Part shown: piece by piece, positions 26,068 through 34,199 of the stretch
Layout of the letters: the number at the start of each line of letters is the position of its first letter
How positions within the stretch are numbered: position 1 is the stretch's first letter
DNA from: Treponema sp.
Lineage (GTDB): Bacteria; Spirochaetota; Spirochaetia; Treponematales; Treponemataceae
Reading direction: 5' to 3'
Length of the DNA: 41,042 nucleotides
Assembly: GCA_016296575.1 (NCBI GenBank)
Contig: JAEDJA010000023.1
Location: 1 to 41,042 of the forward strand
The notes under the pieces: model-generated
Seen by the model: the letters and a program-made list of their open reading frames with translations, nothing else
Database searches by the model: none
Told to the model about the DNA's origin: nothing
Translations under genes and position numbers: made by a program

Positions 26068-27767
26068 ACACATTAGTGTTGCTCGTTATCTGTGTAGCCG
26101 CTCTTGCTTGCGGTTACATTTTCTACGGTCGCTGGCTTTGTAAACAGTGGGGAGTAGGTGAATCAACAGAACAAACTCCAGCCCACGCTCTTGCAGACGG
26201 CGTTGATTACGTACCAGCTAAAGCACCAGTTTTGATGGGACACCACTTCTCATCTATCGCCGGTGCTGGTCCAATCACTGGTCCTATTGGTGCAGCTATG
26301 TTCGGTTGGCTTCCAGCTACAATCTGGATTCTTATCGGAGGTATTTTCTTTGGTGGTGTACATGACTTTGGTGCTTTGTTCGCTTCTTTGCGTCACAAGG
26401 GACAGTCTATTGGTGAAATCATCAACGTAAACATGGGTAAACGCGCAAAACGTTTGTTCATCATCTTCGCTTACCTTACATTGATTCTTGTAGTTGCTGC
26501 CTTTGCTTCAATCGTTGCAGGTACATTTAAAGCTACTTATGTAGACGGCGTTCTTGATAAAGCTGCTTCAGCTGCAAACGCTTCTGTTGCCATGGTATCA
26601 CTTCTTTTCATTCTTGTTGCTATCGTATTCGGTTTCCTCGTATACCGCCGCAATGCTCCACTGGTTGTATCATCAATCTGTGGTGTTGTAGCTATCATCA
26701 TCTGTATGGTGGTTGGTATGAACTGGCACCCAATCTACCTTTCAAACACAACATGGATGATTGTAGTTGGTATTTACATTGCTGTTGCTTCTATCACACC
26801 AGTTTGGATTCTTCTCCAGCCACGTGATTACCTGTCATCATTCCTCCTTTACTCAATGCTTTTTGTAGCATTCGTAGGTGTAATTGGTGCACACCCAAAT
26901 ATTGATCCAGCTTCTTTCCCAGCATTTGCTAAAGTTCCAGGAACTCCAATGTTCCCAGTTCTCTTTACAACAATTGCTTGTGGTGCTATTTCTGGTTTCC
27001 ACTCACTTGTTTCTTCAGGAACAACATCAAAACAGCTTGATAAAGAAAAGGATGCAAAACCTATTGCTTATGGTGGAATGCTTCTTGAATGTGTTCTTGC
27101 TGTTCTTACAATCTGTGCTATTGCTTATGCTCGTCAGACAGGTCACACTAAAGGTGCTACAGACATCTTCGCCGGTGGTATCGCAGCTATGGTTGCAAAA
27201 ATCCCTGGCCTTGCTGGTCTTGAAAACATCCTTTACACATTGCTGATCCTTACTTACTCAGCATTCTGTCTTACTTCTCTTGATACAGCTACTCGTCTTG
27301 CCCGCTTCATGTTCCAGGAATTCTGGCTTGAACCAGGTGAAACTGTTGCTGACATCAAAGACGGATGGAAAAAAGTTGTAACAAACAAATACTTTGCAAC
27401 AATCCTTACTGTAGCACTTGGTATTGCACTTGGTATGACAGGATGGAACAAAGTTTGGGGACTCTTCGGTGCTGCTAACCAGCTGCTTGCCGGTCTTGGT
27501 CTACTTGCTATTGCTACATGGCTTGGAAACATTGGAAAGAACAACAAAATGTTCCTGTTCCCAATGGCTTTCATGATGGTTGTTACAATTTCTTCTTTGG
27601 CAATTACTCTCAAAAACCAGCTCAAGCTTTGTGCTGCTGGTGGAAACGGATGGGGTCCATATGCTCAGGTTATCCTGGCTGCTCTCCTTATCGTTCTTGC
27701 TGTAATCCTTGTTATTGAAGGTGTTACAACTTTGACAAAAGCTGCCAAAGCAAAAAAAGCTAACTAA
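26064..27767 (+). CDS. cstA: Carbon starvation protein A family transporter
   Basis: The product is 567 aa with about sixteen hydrophobic helices. CstA landmarks are all present: ARQWG-like GRWLCKQWGV near the N-terminus, DGVDYVPAKAPVLMGHHFSSIAGAGPITGP (given here in part), WILIGGIFFGGVHDFGAL, WILLQPRDYLSSFLL and SGFHSLVSSGTTSKQL. CstA proteins import peptides or pyruvate when carbon is limiting. Length is closer to the shorter clostridial type than the ~700-aa E. coli proteins. It is translationally coupled to the unknown gene upstream (ATGA overlap) with an AGGAGG ribosome site. No terminator is seen before the repeat element downstream. Confidence 0.95.
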   Translation: MNTLVLLVICVAALACGYIFYGRWLCKQWGVGESTEQTPAHALADGVDYVPAKAPVLMGHHFSSIAGAGPITGPIGAAMFGWLPATIWILIGGIFFGGVHDFGALFASLRHKGQSIGEIINVNMGKRAKRLFIIFAYLTLILVVAAFASIVAGTFKATYVDGVLDKAASAANASVAMVSLLFILVAIVFGFLVYRRNAPLVVSSICGVVAIIICMVVGMNWHPIYLSNTTWMIVVGIYIAVASITPVWILLQPRDYLSSFLLYSMLFVAFVGVIGAHPNIDPASFPAFAKVPGTPMFPVLFTTIACGAISGFHSLVSSGTTSKQLDKEKDAKPIAYGGMLLECVLAVLTICAIAYARQTGHTKGATDIFAGGIAAMVAKIPGLAGLENILYTLLILTYSAFCLTSLDTATRLARFMFQEFWLEPGETVADIKDGWKKVVTNKYFATILTVALGIALGMTGWNKVWGLFGAANQLLAGLGLLAIATWLGNIGKNNKMFLFPMAFMMVVTISSLAITLKNQLKLCAAGGNGWGPYAQVILAALLIVLAVILVIEGVTTLTKAAKAKKAN

Positions 27768-27791
27768 GTTTAATAACTTATAAGTTTGATA

Positions 27792-28023
27792 AGGCTGTCC
27801 AAAAAGTAATGAGTGTAGCGCTCATTGGCTCGTCGAAATGACTGCTACACTAAATTTGGTGGTTTCGACCCTTCGACAGGCTCAGGATACACCCTTCGAC
27901 ATGCTCAGGATACACCCTTCGACATGCTCAGGATACACCCTTCGACAGGCTCAGGATACACCCTTCGACATGGCTCAGGGATCGTAAACTCAACCACCGT
28001 AATGCATACTTATTGGACAGCCT
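27792..28023. mobile_element. 232-bp hairpin-rich MITE-like element
   Basis: Terminal inverted repeats of 17 bp (27792-27808, AGGCTGTCCAAAAAGTA; 28007-28023) match with one mismatch. Inside are a near-perfect hairpin (27812-27826 with 27837-27851), an inner GGTGGTT/AACCACC pair (27858-27864, 27992-27998), and five 23-bp direct repeats. It has no transposase and no convincing target duplication. It occupies most of the 326-bp gap between cstA and the esterase gene. Confidence 0.65.
27868..27981 (+). repeat. Five tandem 23-bp repeats (ACCCTTCGACAGGCTCAGG type)
   Basis: Units begin at 27868, 27891, 27914, 27937 and 27960 with no spacers; AGG/ATG variants alternate and the last is divergent. The core resembles a short repeat I have seen dispersed in many unrelated environmental genomes. 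Confidence 0.85.
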
Positions 28024-28030
28024 ATTTTTG

Positions 28031-28059
28031 TTGCTAAGTTGACATGAAGTGTGTATAAT
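28031..28059 (+). promoter_or_regulatory. Sigma-70 promoter for the esterase/GH43 group
   Basis: TTGCTA (28031-28036), 17-bp spacer, TATAAT (28054-28059), starting 8 bp after the repeat element ends. A GAGG ribosome site lies at 28085-28088. Confidence 0.6.
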
Positions 28060-28062
28060 TAG

Positions 28063-28075
28063 TTAAACGTTTTAC
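28063..28075 (+). promoter_or_regulatory. LacI-type palindromic operator candidate (copy 2)
   Basis: TTAAACGTTTTAC is the exact reverse complement of the site at 23811-23823. It spans the predicted transcription start (about 28066), the classic repressor position. Confidence 0.6.
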
Positions 28076-28093
28076 CTATATAATGAGGTCTTA

Positions 28094-29122
28094 ATGAAAA
28101 GAACACGAATATTAACTGTCACTCTGGTAATTACAGCGGTTCTCTCCGTTGTTTCTTGTGGGGATAAAAATAACAGAAAGAGGAATGATAAAATGGATGT
28201 TAACGAACAGCAGAAAAAGGAAATGGCAGAAGGCGTTGCTGTAAAAACAGAAGAAAATGTTGCATCAACAGAAAGAACTGTTGAAGTAGAAACTTTTCAG
28301 GTAGGCGATAAAACCTTTGAAATGTACTGTCCGGTTGTTTTGAACCTTAGAAAACCTGGTGAAAAAATCGGTGAAAAAATTGCAACAAAGTATTATTCAA
28401 AAACCTGTGAAAAAGAACGCAATGTAATTATCAGTTTGCCGGCCAATTATTCTTCCGAAAAAAAATATCCGGTTCTTTATGTATTGCACGGAATCTTTGG
28501 AGATGAAAAATCCATGGTAGGTACAGAACAGACTGGTACCCGTGTTCTTTTTAATAATCTTATGCAGAAAGGAATGATGGAAGAAACTATTATTGTTTAT
28601 CCATATATGTTTGCTTCAAAAACAATGGATGCTTGTACAGGATTTACTCAGGAAAATTTTGATGCTTACGATAACTTTGTAAATGACCTTGTTGATGATT
28701 TAATGCCTTTTATGAAGGAAAATTATTCGATTAAGGAAGGTCGAGAAAATACAGCTGTTGCAGGTTTTTCTATGGGTGGTCGTGAAGCTTTGGCAATAGG
28801 AATTTACCGTCCTGATCTGTTTGGTTATATTTGTGCTATTGCTCCAGCACCTGGGCTTGTTCCTGGAAAAGATGGTTTTGCACTTCATGTTGGACAGTTT
28901 AAGGAAGAAGAAATTTCTTATGGTGAAGGCGTAACTCCTCCATATACACTTATTCTTTGCGGTGATAAAGACAGTGTTGTTGGAAAATTTCCTGAAAGTT
29001 ATGACGAACTTTACACAAAAAATGATATTCCTCATGACTGGTATGTTGTAAATAAATCTGATCACGGTGATCCAGCAATTTCCAGTGGATTATATAATTT
29101 TTGTACGAGGACTCTTTGGTAG
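28094..29122 (+). CDS. Lipoprotein esterase, esterase-D/CE1-like alpha/beta hydrolase
   Basis: The product is 342 aa. The signal peptide ends in a lipobox (VVSC, Cys22) followed by a charged linker to about residue 60. The alpha/beta-hydrolase core has LHGIFGDEKS (oxyanion region), nucleophile Ser226 in AGFSMGGRE, Asp291/293 in CGDKDSVV and His324 in KSDHGDPA. This is the esterase-D/PF00756 arrangement found in feruloyl and acetyl-xylan esterases. Its placement before a GH43 enzyme and another esterase points to hemicellulose side-chain removal at the cell surface; the exact ester cannot be read from sequence. Confidence 0.85.
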   Translation: MKRTRILTVTLVITAVLSVVSCGDKNNRKRNDKMDVNEQQKKEMAEGVAVKTEENVASTERTVEVETFQVGDKTFEMYCPVVLNLRKPGEKIGEKIATKYYSKTCEKERNVIISLPANYSSEKKYPVLYVLHGIFGDEKSMVGTEQTGTRVLFNNLMQKGMMEETIIVYPYMFASKTMDACTGFTQENFDAYDNFVNDLVDDLMPFMKENYSIKEGRENTAVAGFSMGGREALAIGIYRPDLFGYICAIAPAPGLVPGKDGFALHVGQFKEEEISYGEGVTPPYTLILCGDKDSVVGKFPESYDELYTKNDIPHDWYVVNKSDHGDPAISSGLYNFCTRTLW

Positions 29123-29123
29123 A

Positions 29124-30653
29124 ATGAAATTAATTGCACAAAATCCTGTTATATTTACAGATATGCCAGATCCTGATGTTATAAGGGTTGACAACACTTA
29201 TTATATGATTTCAACTACCATGCATTTTATGCCGGGTGGTGTGATTCTTCGATCATATAATCTAAAAGACTGGGAAATTTGCAGTCATCTTTACGATAAG
29301 CTGGAGGATTATCCGGCTGCCCGTATGGAAGATGGTACAATCTATGGAAGCGGAATGTGGGCAGGAAGTCTTCGTTATCATAATGGAAGATTTTATGCAC
29401 TCCATATTGCAAACGATACTCACAGGTCTTATCTGTATACTTCAGAAAATGCGGAAGGTCCCTGGGAACAGACTTCGGGGCCAGCTTTTTATTATGATCC
29501 TGGTCTTTTTTTTGACGATGACGGTACACCTTACGTAGTTCACGGAAACCGCCACATCAGAATTACTGAACTTGAAAAGGATTGTCTTACTGCAAAAGAA
29601 GGGGGCTTGGATAAAGAAATCCTTTGTGATGATGATTCAGTTCGTCTTGGTCATGAAGGAAGTCATTTATACAAAATAAACGGTAAATATTATCTTTTTA
29701 CAATTCATTGGCCAGCTGGCGGAATGCGCACAGAGTGTTGTTTCGTTGCAGACAAGCTTGAAGGGCCTTGGAAGGGCAAGGAAGTTCTTTCCCATGACAT
29801 GGGCTACTGTGGACAGGGAGTTGCACAGGGCGGATTAGTGGACACACCTGATGGAAAGTGGTACGGAATGCTTTTTCAGGATCGTGGTGCGGCAGGTAGA
29901 ATGCCAATCCTTGTGGATGTGAATTTTGAAAATGATTTTCCTGTGTTTGGAAAAAATGGCTGCGTTTCAAAAGAAATAGAAGTTTTTGATTTGAATCCAA
30001 ATTATAAATATGCTTCATTAAGTGATTGCGATAGTTTTTCCTATGATGAAGGAAATCCGGTTTTGAAAAAGGTTTGGGAATGGAATCATATACCTGATAA
30101 TAATAACTGGAAAATTCGTGCCGGAAATCTTGTAATCACAAATCAAAAAGGTGGCTTAAATCCTGTTAATGTGCAGAACGTTCTTACTCAGCGTCTGGTT
30201 GGTTTTAAACCACGTGCTGTAACTTTTATAGACGGCTCTTTACTAAAAGAAGGTGATGTAGCCGGGCTTTGTGCTTTTCAAAGTAATTATGTTTTTGGTG
30301 GTATTACGAAAGAAAATGGTAAGTATTACTTTGTTGGAGGAAAAAAGCCATTAAAAGACGGAAAACCGGAATATAGTCGAAATGATACAACTGCTCCAGA
30401 AATATTCGAAAAAATTGAATTGTCTGGCTCGAAAGTGCAGGTTAAGCTGAATTTTGATTTTACTGATATGAAGGATCTTGTTACTGTGCAGTACCGTGAA
30501 AAAAGCGATGATGAATGGAAGCTGGCAGGAAAGCCTTTTAAACTGTATTTTCAGCTTGATCATTTTACTGGAACCAGGGCAGGACTTTTTGTTTACGGTA
30601 ATAAAAATGGTGGAGATGCTGTATTTGAAGAATTCTTTAATACAGAAATCTGA
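29124..30653 (+). CDS. Glycoside hydrolase family 43 (beta-xylosidase/arabinofuranosidase type)
   Basis: The start at 29124 follows the esterase stop by one base; longer forms overlap that gene. The product is 509 aa without signal peptide, so likely cytoplasmic. The five-bladed GH43 propeller shows the catalytic base Asp16 (MPDPDVIRVDNTYY), the pKa-modulating Asp125 (YYDPGLFFDDDGTPY) and the general acid Glu178 (GHEGSHLYKINGKYY). A C-terminal beta-sandwich (about residues 320-505) is typical of GH43 xylosidases. It probably trims xylooligosaccharides or arabinose branches after import. It is cotranscribed with the upstream esterase. Confidence 0.9.
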   Translation: MKLIAQNPVIFTDMPDPDVIRVDNTYYMISTTMHFMPGGVILRSYNLKDWEICSHLYDKLEDYPAARMEDGTIYGSGMWAGSLRYHNGRFYALHIANDTHRSYLYTSENAEGPWEQTSGPAFYYDPGLFFDDDGTPYVVHGNRHIRITELEKDCLTAKEGGLDKEILCDDDSVRLGHEGSHLYKINGKYYLFTIHWPAGGMRTECCFVADKLEGPWKGKEVLSHDMGYCGQGVAQGGLVDTPDGKWYGMLFQDRGAAGRMPILVDVNFENDFPVFGKNGCVSKEIEVFDLNPNYKYASLSDCDSFSYDEGNPVLKKVWEWNHIPDNNNWKIRAGNLVITNQKGGLNPVNVQNVLTQRLVGFKPRAVTFIDGSLLKEGDVAGLCAFQSNYVFGGITKENGKYYFVGGKKPLKDGKPEYSRNDTTAPEIFEKIELSGSKVQVKLNFDFTDMKDLVTVQYREKSDDEWKLAGKPFKLYFQLDHFTGTRAGLFVYGNKNGGDAVFEEFFNTEI

Positions 30654-30767
30654 TACAAGGCTTTATTCAAAGTTGCTGGAAGAGGATAGCTGTTTCTCTA
30701 AAAATCTCCATAATGTCTATTTATACTATTCCAAAAAAATAGTAAATTTTATATAATTGATTTTGTT

Positions 30768-31661
30768 ATGAGAAAATCCCTAAAATCACTTATTATCGTA
30801 GCTTCTATTGTTTTTTGTGCAGTTCCATCGTTCTGTGAAAAGTATGAACGAATTAAATTGTGGAAGAATGTTTCAGAAATGAAACGCAGTGTAAATGATA
30901 CTGTTCTGTATGTTGATGAAAATTGCGCTAAGGAAGCAAAAGAAGGCCAGGAAGACAGAATTGCCGTTGTTATTTGTCCTGGTGGAAGTTATCATCATCT
31001 TGGAATGCCTCATGAAGGCTATGCTACTGCCAGATGGTTTAAAAGTAAGAATATTGTTCCTTTTGTTCTGCGCTATCGTGTATCAGGTAAGGGTTATCAT
31101 TATCCTGCCATGCTTGAAGACATTCAGGCTGCTATTTCTTATATCAGATCAAATGCAGAAAAATATGGAATCAGTAAGGATAAAATCGGTGCCATTGGTT
31201 TTTCGGCAGGGGGACACCTTGTTGCCATGGCCGGAGCATTTGGTGACAGAGTAAACGAGATTGAAAAACTCGGTATTACTGGTGAATCTGTTGCTCCAAA
31301 TTTTGTAATGCCAATTTATCCGGTTGTAACCATGCAGTATGATATTGGTCATGCCTGGTCAAGAAAAAGTCTTTTGGGAAATAAACCTTCTCAGGAAACT
31401 CTTGATAAATTTTCAATGGAGATGGCTGTAACAAAAGATATGGTTCCAACTTTCATTCTTGCTTGTGAAGATGATCCAACAGTTATATATGAAAATTCGG
31501 TTCGTCTTGATGCTGCCCTTACTGAACTTGGGGTAGAACATCTTTTCCTCCATTATGAAAAGGGTGGACATGGATTTGGAATGAAAAAAAGCAAGTTCCT
31601 TACTGAAACAAAATGGAATGATGAAATTCTCTATCCATGGATAATGAGCCTGGATTTATAA
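30768..31661 (+). CDS. Secreted alpha/beta hydrolase (acetylxylan-esterase-like)
   Basis: The product is 297 aa with a signal peptide (LIIVASIVFCAVPSFC) and no clear lipobox placement, so periplasmic or secreted. The BD-FAE/acetyl-esterase fold is visible: VICPGGSYHHLGMPHEG (oxyanion loop), Ser146 in IGFSAGGH, Asp235/236 in ACEDDPTV and His268 in KGGHGFGM. A TATAAT at 30752-30757 lies only 10 nt before the ATG and there is no ribosome site or good -35. The 114-bp gap after the GH43 gene also holds a 7-bp inverted repeat (TACTATT 30724-30730, AATAGTA 30738-30744). It likely complements the esterase and GH43 genes upstream. Confidence 0.8.
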   Translation: MRKSLKSLIIVASIVFCAVPSFCEKYERIKLWKNVSEMKRSVNDTVLYVDENCAKEAKEGQEDRIAVVICPGGSYHHLGMPHEGYATARWFKSKNIVPFVLRYRVSGKGYHYPAMLEDIQAAISYIRSNAEKYGISKDKIGAIGFSAGGHLVAMAGAFGDRVNEIEKLGITGESVAPNFVMPIYPVVTMQYDIGHAWSRKSLLGNKPSQETLDKFSMEMAVTKDMVPTFILACEDDPTVIYENSVRLDAALTELGVEHLFLHYEKGGHGFGMKKSKFLTETKWNDEILYPWIMSLDL

Positions 31662-31693
31662 TCGAAAATGACAAAAAATCAAATAATGTCATA

Positions 31694-31722
31694 TTGACGA
31701 AATAAAATCTCTACACTATTAT
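31694..31722 (+). promoter_or_regulatory. Sigma-70 promoter for the carboxylase gene
   Basis: TTGACG (31694-31699), 17-bp spacer, TATTAT (31717-31722). The ATG at 31730 follows after 7 nt, implying a leaderless mRNA. A small dyad ATGACA-N14-TGTCAT (31668-31693) abuts the -35. Confidence 0.7.
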
Positions 31723-31729
31723 AGAGAGT

Positions 31730-33220
31730 ATGGAATACAATATTGAAAAACAGCATGCTAAAGGTAAACTTCATGCTATTGAACGTATTAACGCTCTTTG
31801 TGATAAAGATTCATTTTCAGAGATTTATTCGGGTGTACGCCACAATTGTACCAGCTTCGGCATGGACAAAAAAGATATTCCTTATGACGGCGTAATCACT
31901 GGTTTTGGAAAAATTAACGGTCGCCGTGTTGCCGTATATGCTCAGGATTTCACTGTACAGGGTGGTTCTCTTGGACTTCAGCATGGAGAAAAAATTGCTC
32001 AGCTTATTGAAAAGGCCATTGAAGTACGTTGTCCTGTAATCGGAATCAATGACTCGGGTGGAGCACGTATTCAGGAAGGTGTTGATTCACTTTGCGGTTA
32101 TGGTGATCTTTTCTACCAGAATGTACGTGCATCTGGATCTGTTCCTCAGATTTCTATTATTGCCGGTCCTTGTGCTGGTGGTGCAGTATATTCTCCTGGA
32201 ATTACAGACTTTATTTTTACTGTTGATAAAATCAGTCAGCTTTTCATCACAGGTCCTAAAGTAGTTAAATCTGTAATGTTTATGGATATTTCTGCTGAAG
32301 ATCTTGGTGGTGCTTCAATCCATTCACAAAAATCTGGTGTTGCACACTTCCGTTCAGAAACAGAAGATGAATGTTATGCCAGCGTAAGAAAACTTTTGGA
32401 TTACATTCCTCACTATTATGGTGATGAAATTGTTCAGGCCGCAAAAGTTCACTACGATGCAAAGAAAAAAGCAAAAGCAATCAAAGAAATTCTTCCAGAA
32501 AATCCTCGACAGGGCTACGATGTACGTAAAGTAATTGACTGCCTTGTTGATGATGAAAGCTTCTTTGAAACTAGTGCAGAGTTTGCCAAAAACTGTGTTA
32601 CTGGTTTTGCCAAAGTTGACGGACGTTCTATTGGTGTTGTTGCAAATAATCCTGCAGGTGTTGGTGGAGTTCTTGACTGCGATTCTTCAGATAAAATTGC
32701 ACGCTTTGTTCGTTACTGTGATTCTTTCAATATTCCTCTTCTTACACTTGTTGATGTTCCAGGTTTTATTCCAGGTCCTCAGGAAGAACAAAAAGGTATT
32801 ATCCGCCACGGTGCAAAAGTGATTTATGCTTATTCAGAAGCTTCTGTCCCAAAAGTAAGTGTTATTCTTCGTAAGGCATACGGTGGAGCTTACATTGCAA
32901 TGTGTTCAAAACACCTTGGTGCAGACTTTGTTTACGCCTGGAGCGGTTCAGAAATTGCCGTTATGGGTGCAGAAGGTGCAGTAGAAATTCTTTACGCTAA
33001 AGAAATGGCTGATCCTTCAAAAGCTGCAGAAGTAGCTGCTAAGAAAGAAGCATATAAAAATGAAATTATGAAACCTACAATCGCTGCAAAACGCGGTTAC
33101 GTAAGTGAAGTAATTGAACCTGAAGATACAAGAAAACGCATTGTAGACAGTTTTGACTTCCTGTTGCAGAAAACATCTACAGATGCTCCTAAGAAAAAAC
33201 ACGGAAATATTCCACTGTAA
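31730..33220 (+). CDS. Biotin-dependent acyl-CoA carboxylase, beta (carboxyltransferase) subunit
   Basis: The product is 496 aa with both crotonase-like halves. The first carries NDSGGARIQEGVDSLCGYG and IAGPCAGGAVYSPGITDF (oxyanion Gly-Gly); the second carries ANNPAGVGGVLD, TLVDVPGFIPGPQEEQKG and RKAYGGAYIAMCSK. This is the PccB/MmdA/AccD-type carboxyltransferase that moves CO2 between carboxybiotin and an acyl-CoA, probably propionyl- or methylmalonyl-CoA. No biotin-carrier or carboxylase subunit lies nearby, so it may serve a membrane decarboxylase or a split carboxylase. No symbol is given because substrate specificity is not readable. Confidence 0.9.
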   Translation: MEYNIEKQHAKGKLHAIERINALCDKDSFSEIYSGVRHNCTSFGMDKKDIPYDGVITGFGKINGRRVAVYAQDFTVQGGSLGLQHGEKIAQLIEKAIEVRCPVIGINDSGGARIQEGVDSLCGYGDLFYQNVRASGSVPQISIIAGPCAGGAVYSPGITDFIFTVDKISQLFITGPKVVKSVMFMDISAEDLGGASIHSQKSGVAHFRSETEDECYASVRKLLDYIPHYYGDEIVQAAKVHYDAKKKAKAIKEILPENPRQGYDVRKVIDCLVDDESFFETSAEFAKNCVTGFAKVDGRSIGVVANNPAGVGGVLDCDSSDKIARFVRYCDSFNIPLLTLVDVPGFIPGPQEEQKGIIRHGAKVIYAYSEASVPKVSVILRKAYGGAYIAMCSKHLGADFVYAWSGSEIAVMGAEGAVEILYAKEMADPSKAAEVAAKKEAYKNEIMKPTIAAKRGYVSEVIEPEDTRKRIVDSFDFLLQKTSTDAPKKKHGNIPL

Positions 33221-33256
33221 TCTTTTCATAGGAATAGAAAAAGGCACCTGATAATT

Positions 33257-33315
33257 AAAATGCACCCCCTAAGGTTGGACAAATAAAGTTCAAGTTTAGG
33301 AGGTGCATTTTTTTT
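33257..33315 (+). terminator. Terminator hairpin formed by fused IS-like ends
   Basis: AAAATGCACC-C-CCTAA (33257-33272) pairs with TTAGGAGGTGCATTTT (33296-33311) with one mismatch, followed by T-rich sequence to 33315. The bounds TGCACC...GGTGCA and inner TTGGAC/GTTCAA resemble the two ends of an IS3-type element with no body between them. Confidence 0.65.
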
Positions 33316-33334
33316 ATGCTTGTTTTATGAAAGC

Positions 33335-33970
33335 TTAGGCCATTGGGAAGATTTTTTTGAATTCTTCAAGAAGAACTGGAGTTTCGATAGCGGCATCCAG
33401 GTCTGTAATGTTGCCTTTGTTTTTGTAGAAATTGATGAGAGGTTCTGTCTGATCGGCATAAACTTTCATGCGGTTCAGGATAGATTCTTCTTTGTCATCA
33501 TCGCGCTGGTAGAGTTCTCCACCACATTTGTCACAAACACCTTCTACTTTTGGTGGAAGAGTAAGAATGTTGAAGTTTGCACCACAGGCTTTACAAGTGC
33601 GGCGTGTGCTTAAGCGGCGAATAACGATTTCATTTGAAATACAGAAGTTTACAACTTTTACATCGGCTACCATTTCAGCAAACATTTCTGCCTGTGGAAT
33701 AGTGCGTGGGAATCCGTCAAGAATATAACCGTTTTTGCAGTCATCTTTTGAAAGACGGTCTTTTACCAGTTCACAAGTAAGATCATCAGAAACAAGAGCA
33801 CCTGAATCAATAATGGCTTTTACTTTTACTCCCAGTGGAGTCTGGCGTTTAATGTTATCGCGGAAAATATCACCGGTTGAAATATGTGGGATTTTGTAAT
33901 CTTCAGCAACTTTTACGGCAAGTGAACCTTTACCAGCACCTGGAGGTCCCAAAAAAATGAAATTGTTCAT
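33335..33970 (-). CDS. adk: Adenylate kinase (zinc-lid type)
   Basis: The product is 211 aa and catalyses ATP + AMP = 2 ADP. P-loop GPPGAGKG (8-15), AMP-site STGDIFRD, and DGFPRT (85-90) are present. The lid carries a Cys4 zinc knuckle: CKAC (126, 129) and CDKC (146, 149), as in Gram-positive-type long adenylate kinases. AAGGAAC lies 7 nt before the ATG. It is convergent with the carboxylase gene. Confidence 0.97.
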   Translation of the reverse strand: MNNFIFLGPPGAGKGSLAVKVAEDYKIPHISTGDIFRDNIKRQTPLGVKVKAIIDSGALVSDDLTCELVKDRLSKDDCKNGYILDGFPRTIPQAEMFAEMVADVKVVNFCISNEIVIRRLSTRRTCKACGANFNILTLPPKVEGVCDKCGGELYQRDDDKEESILNRMKVYADQTEPLINFYKNKGNITDLDAAIETPVLLEEFKKIFPMA

Positions 33971-34049
33971 ATTGTGTTCCTTATAAATTGAGATATTGGA
34001 ATAATTTTACTATGAAACGGGCGAATTTTCAAGAAAAGGTTATCTACCG

Positions 34050-34199
34050 TTCTCTTCTGAATCTACTCCCATCGGGAACCGTGTCAGATATGCCAGCTGA
34101 GAGTTTAACGGACTTCTGCTAACCTCCCCGAAGAGCCGTATGTCCTACTCTCAGAACCACATCTGACACGAACCCCGATTCCGCAGATTCGGAAGAGAA
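34050..34199 (+). ncRNA. Candidate structured RNA or dispersed palindrome (150 nt, rod-like)
   Basis: A single extended hairpin of about 46 bp. Helices: 34050-34063/34186-34199 (14 bp, one U-G on the plus strand), 34071-34076/34174-34179, 34080-34089/34161-34170 (10 bp), 34097-34104/34147-34154, 34108-34111/34136-34139 and 34113-34116/34130-34133. The apical loop TGCTAACCTCCCC (34117-34129) is an anti-Shine-Dalgarno-like C-rich loop. The wobble, which would be C-A on the other strand, favours plus-strand transcription. It fits no class I know; tmRNA, RNase P and SRP signatures are absent. It lies between adk and the LysM gene, in a 271-bp gap. Confidence 0.5.

Noticed and set aside
27868..27981. 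CRISPR array in the 23-bp repeats
   Set aside because: The repeats abut directly with no spacers.
27825..28037. 70-codon open frame through the repeat element
   Set aside because: It is produced by the 23-bp repeats, has no ribosome site and lies inside the palindromic element.
28039..28059. Consensus TTGACA at 28039-28044 as -35 of the esterase promoter
   Set aside because: Only 9 bp separate it from TATAAT; TTGCTA at 28031 has the correct 17-bp spacing.
34050..34199. SRP RNA, tmRNA or RNase P RNA
   Set aside because: The SRP tetraloop region (GGAAGCAGCC type), tRNA-like ends and RNase P core motifs are absent. 6S RNA cannot be excluded, but the expected large central bubble is not seen.
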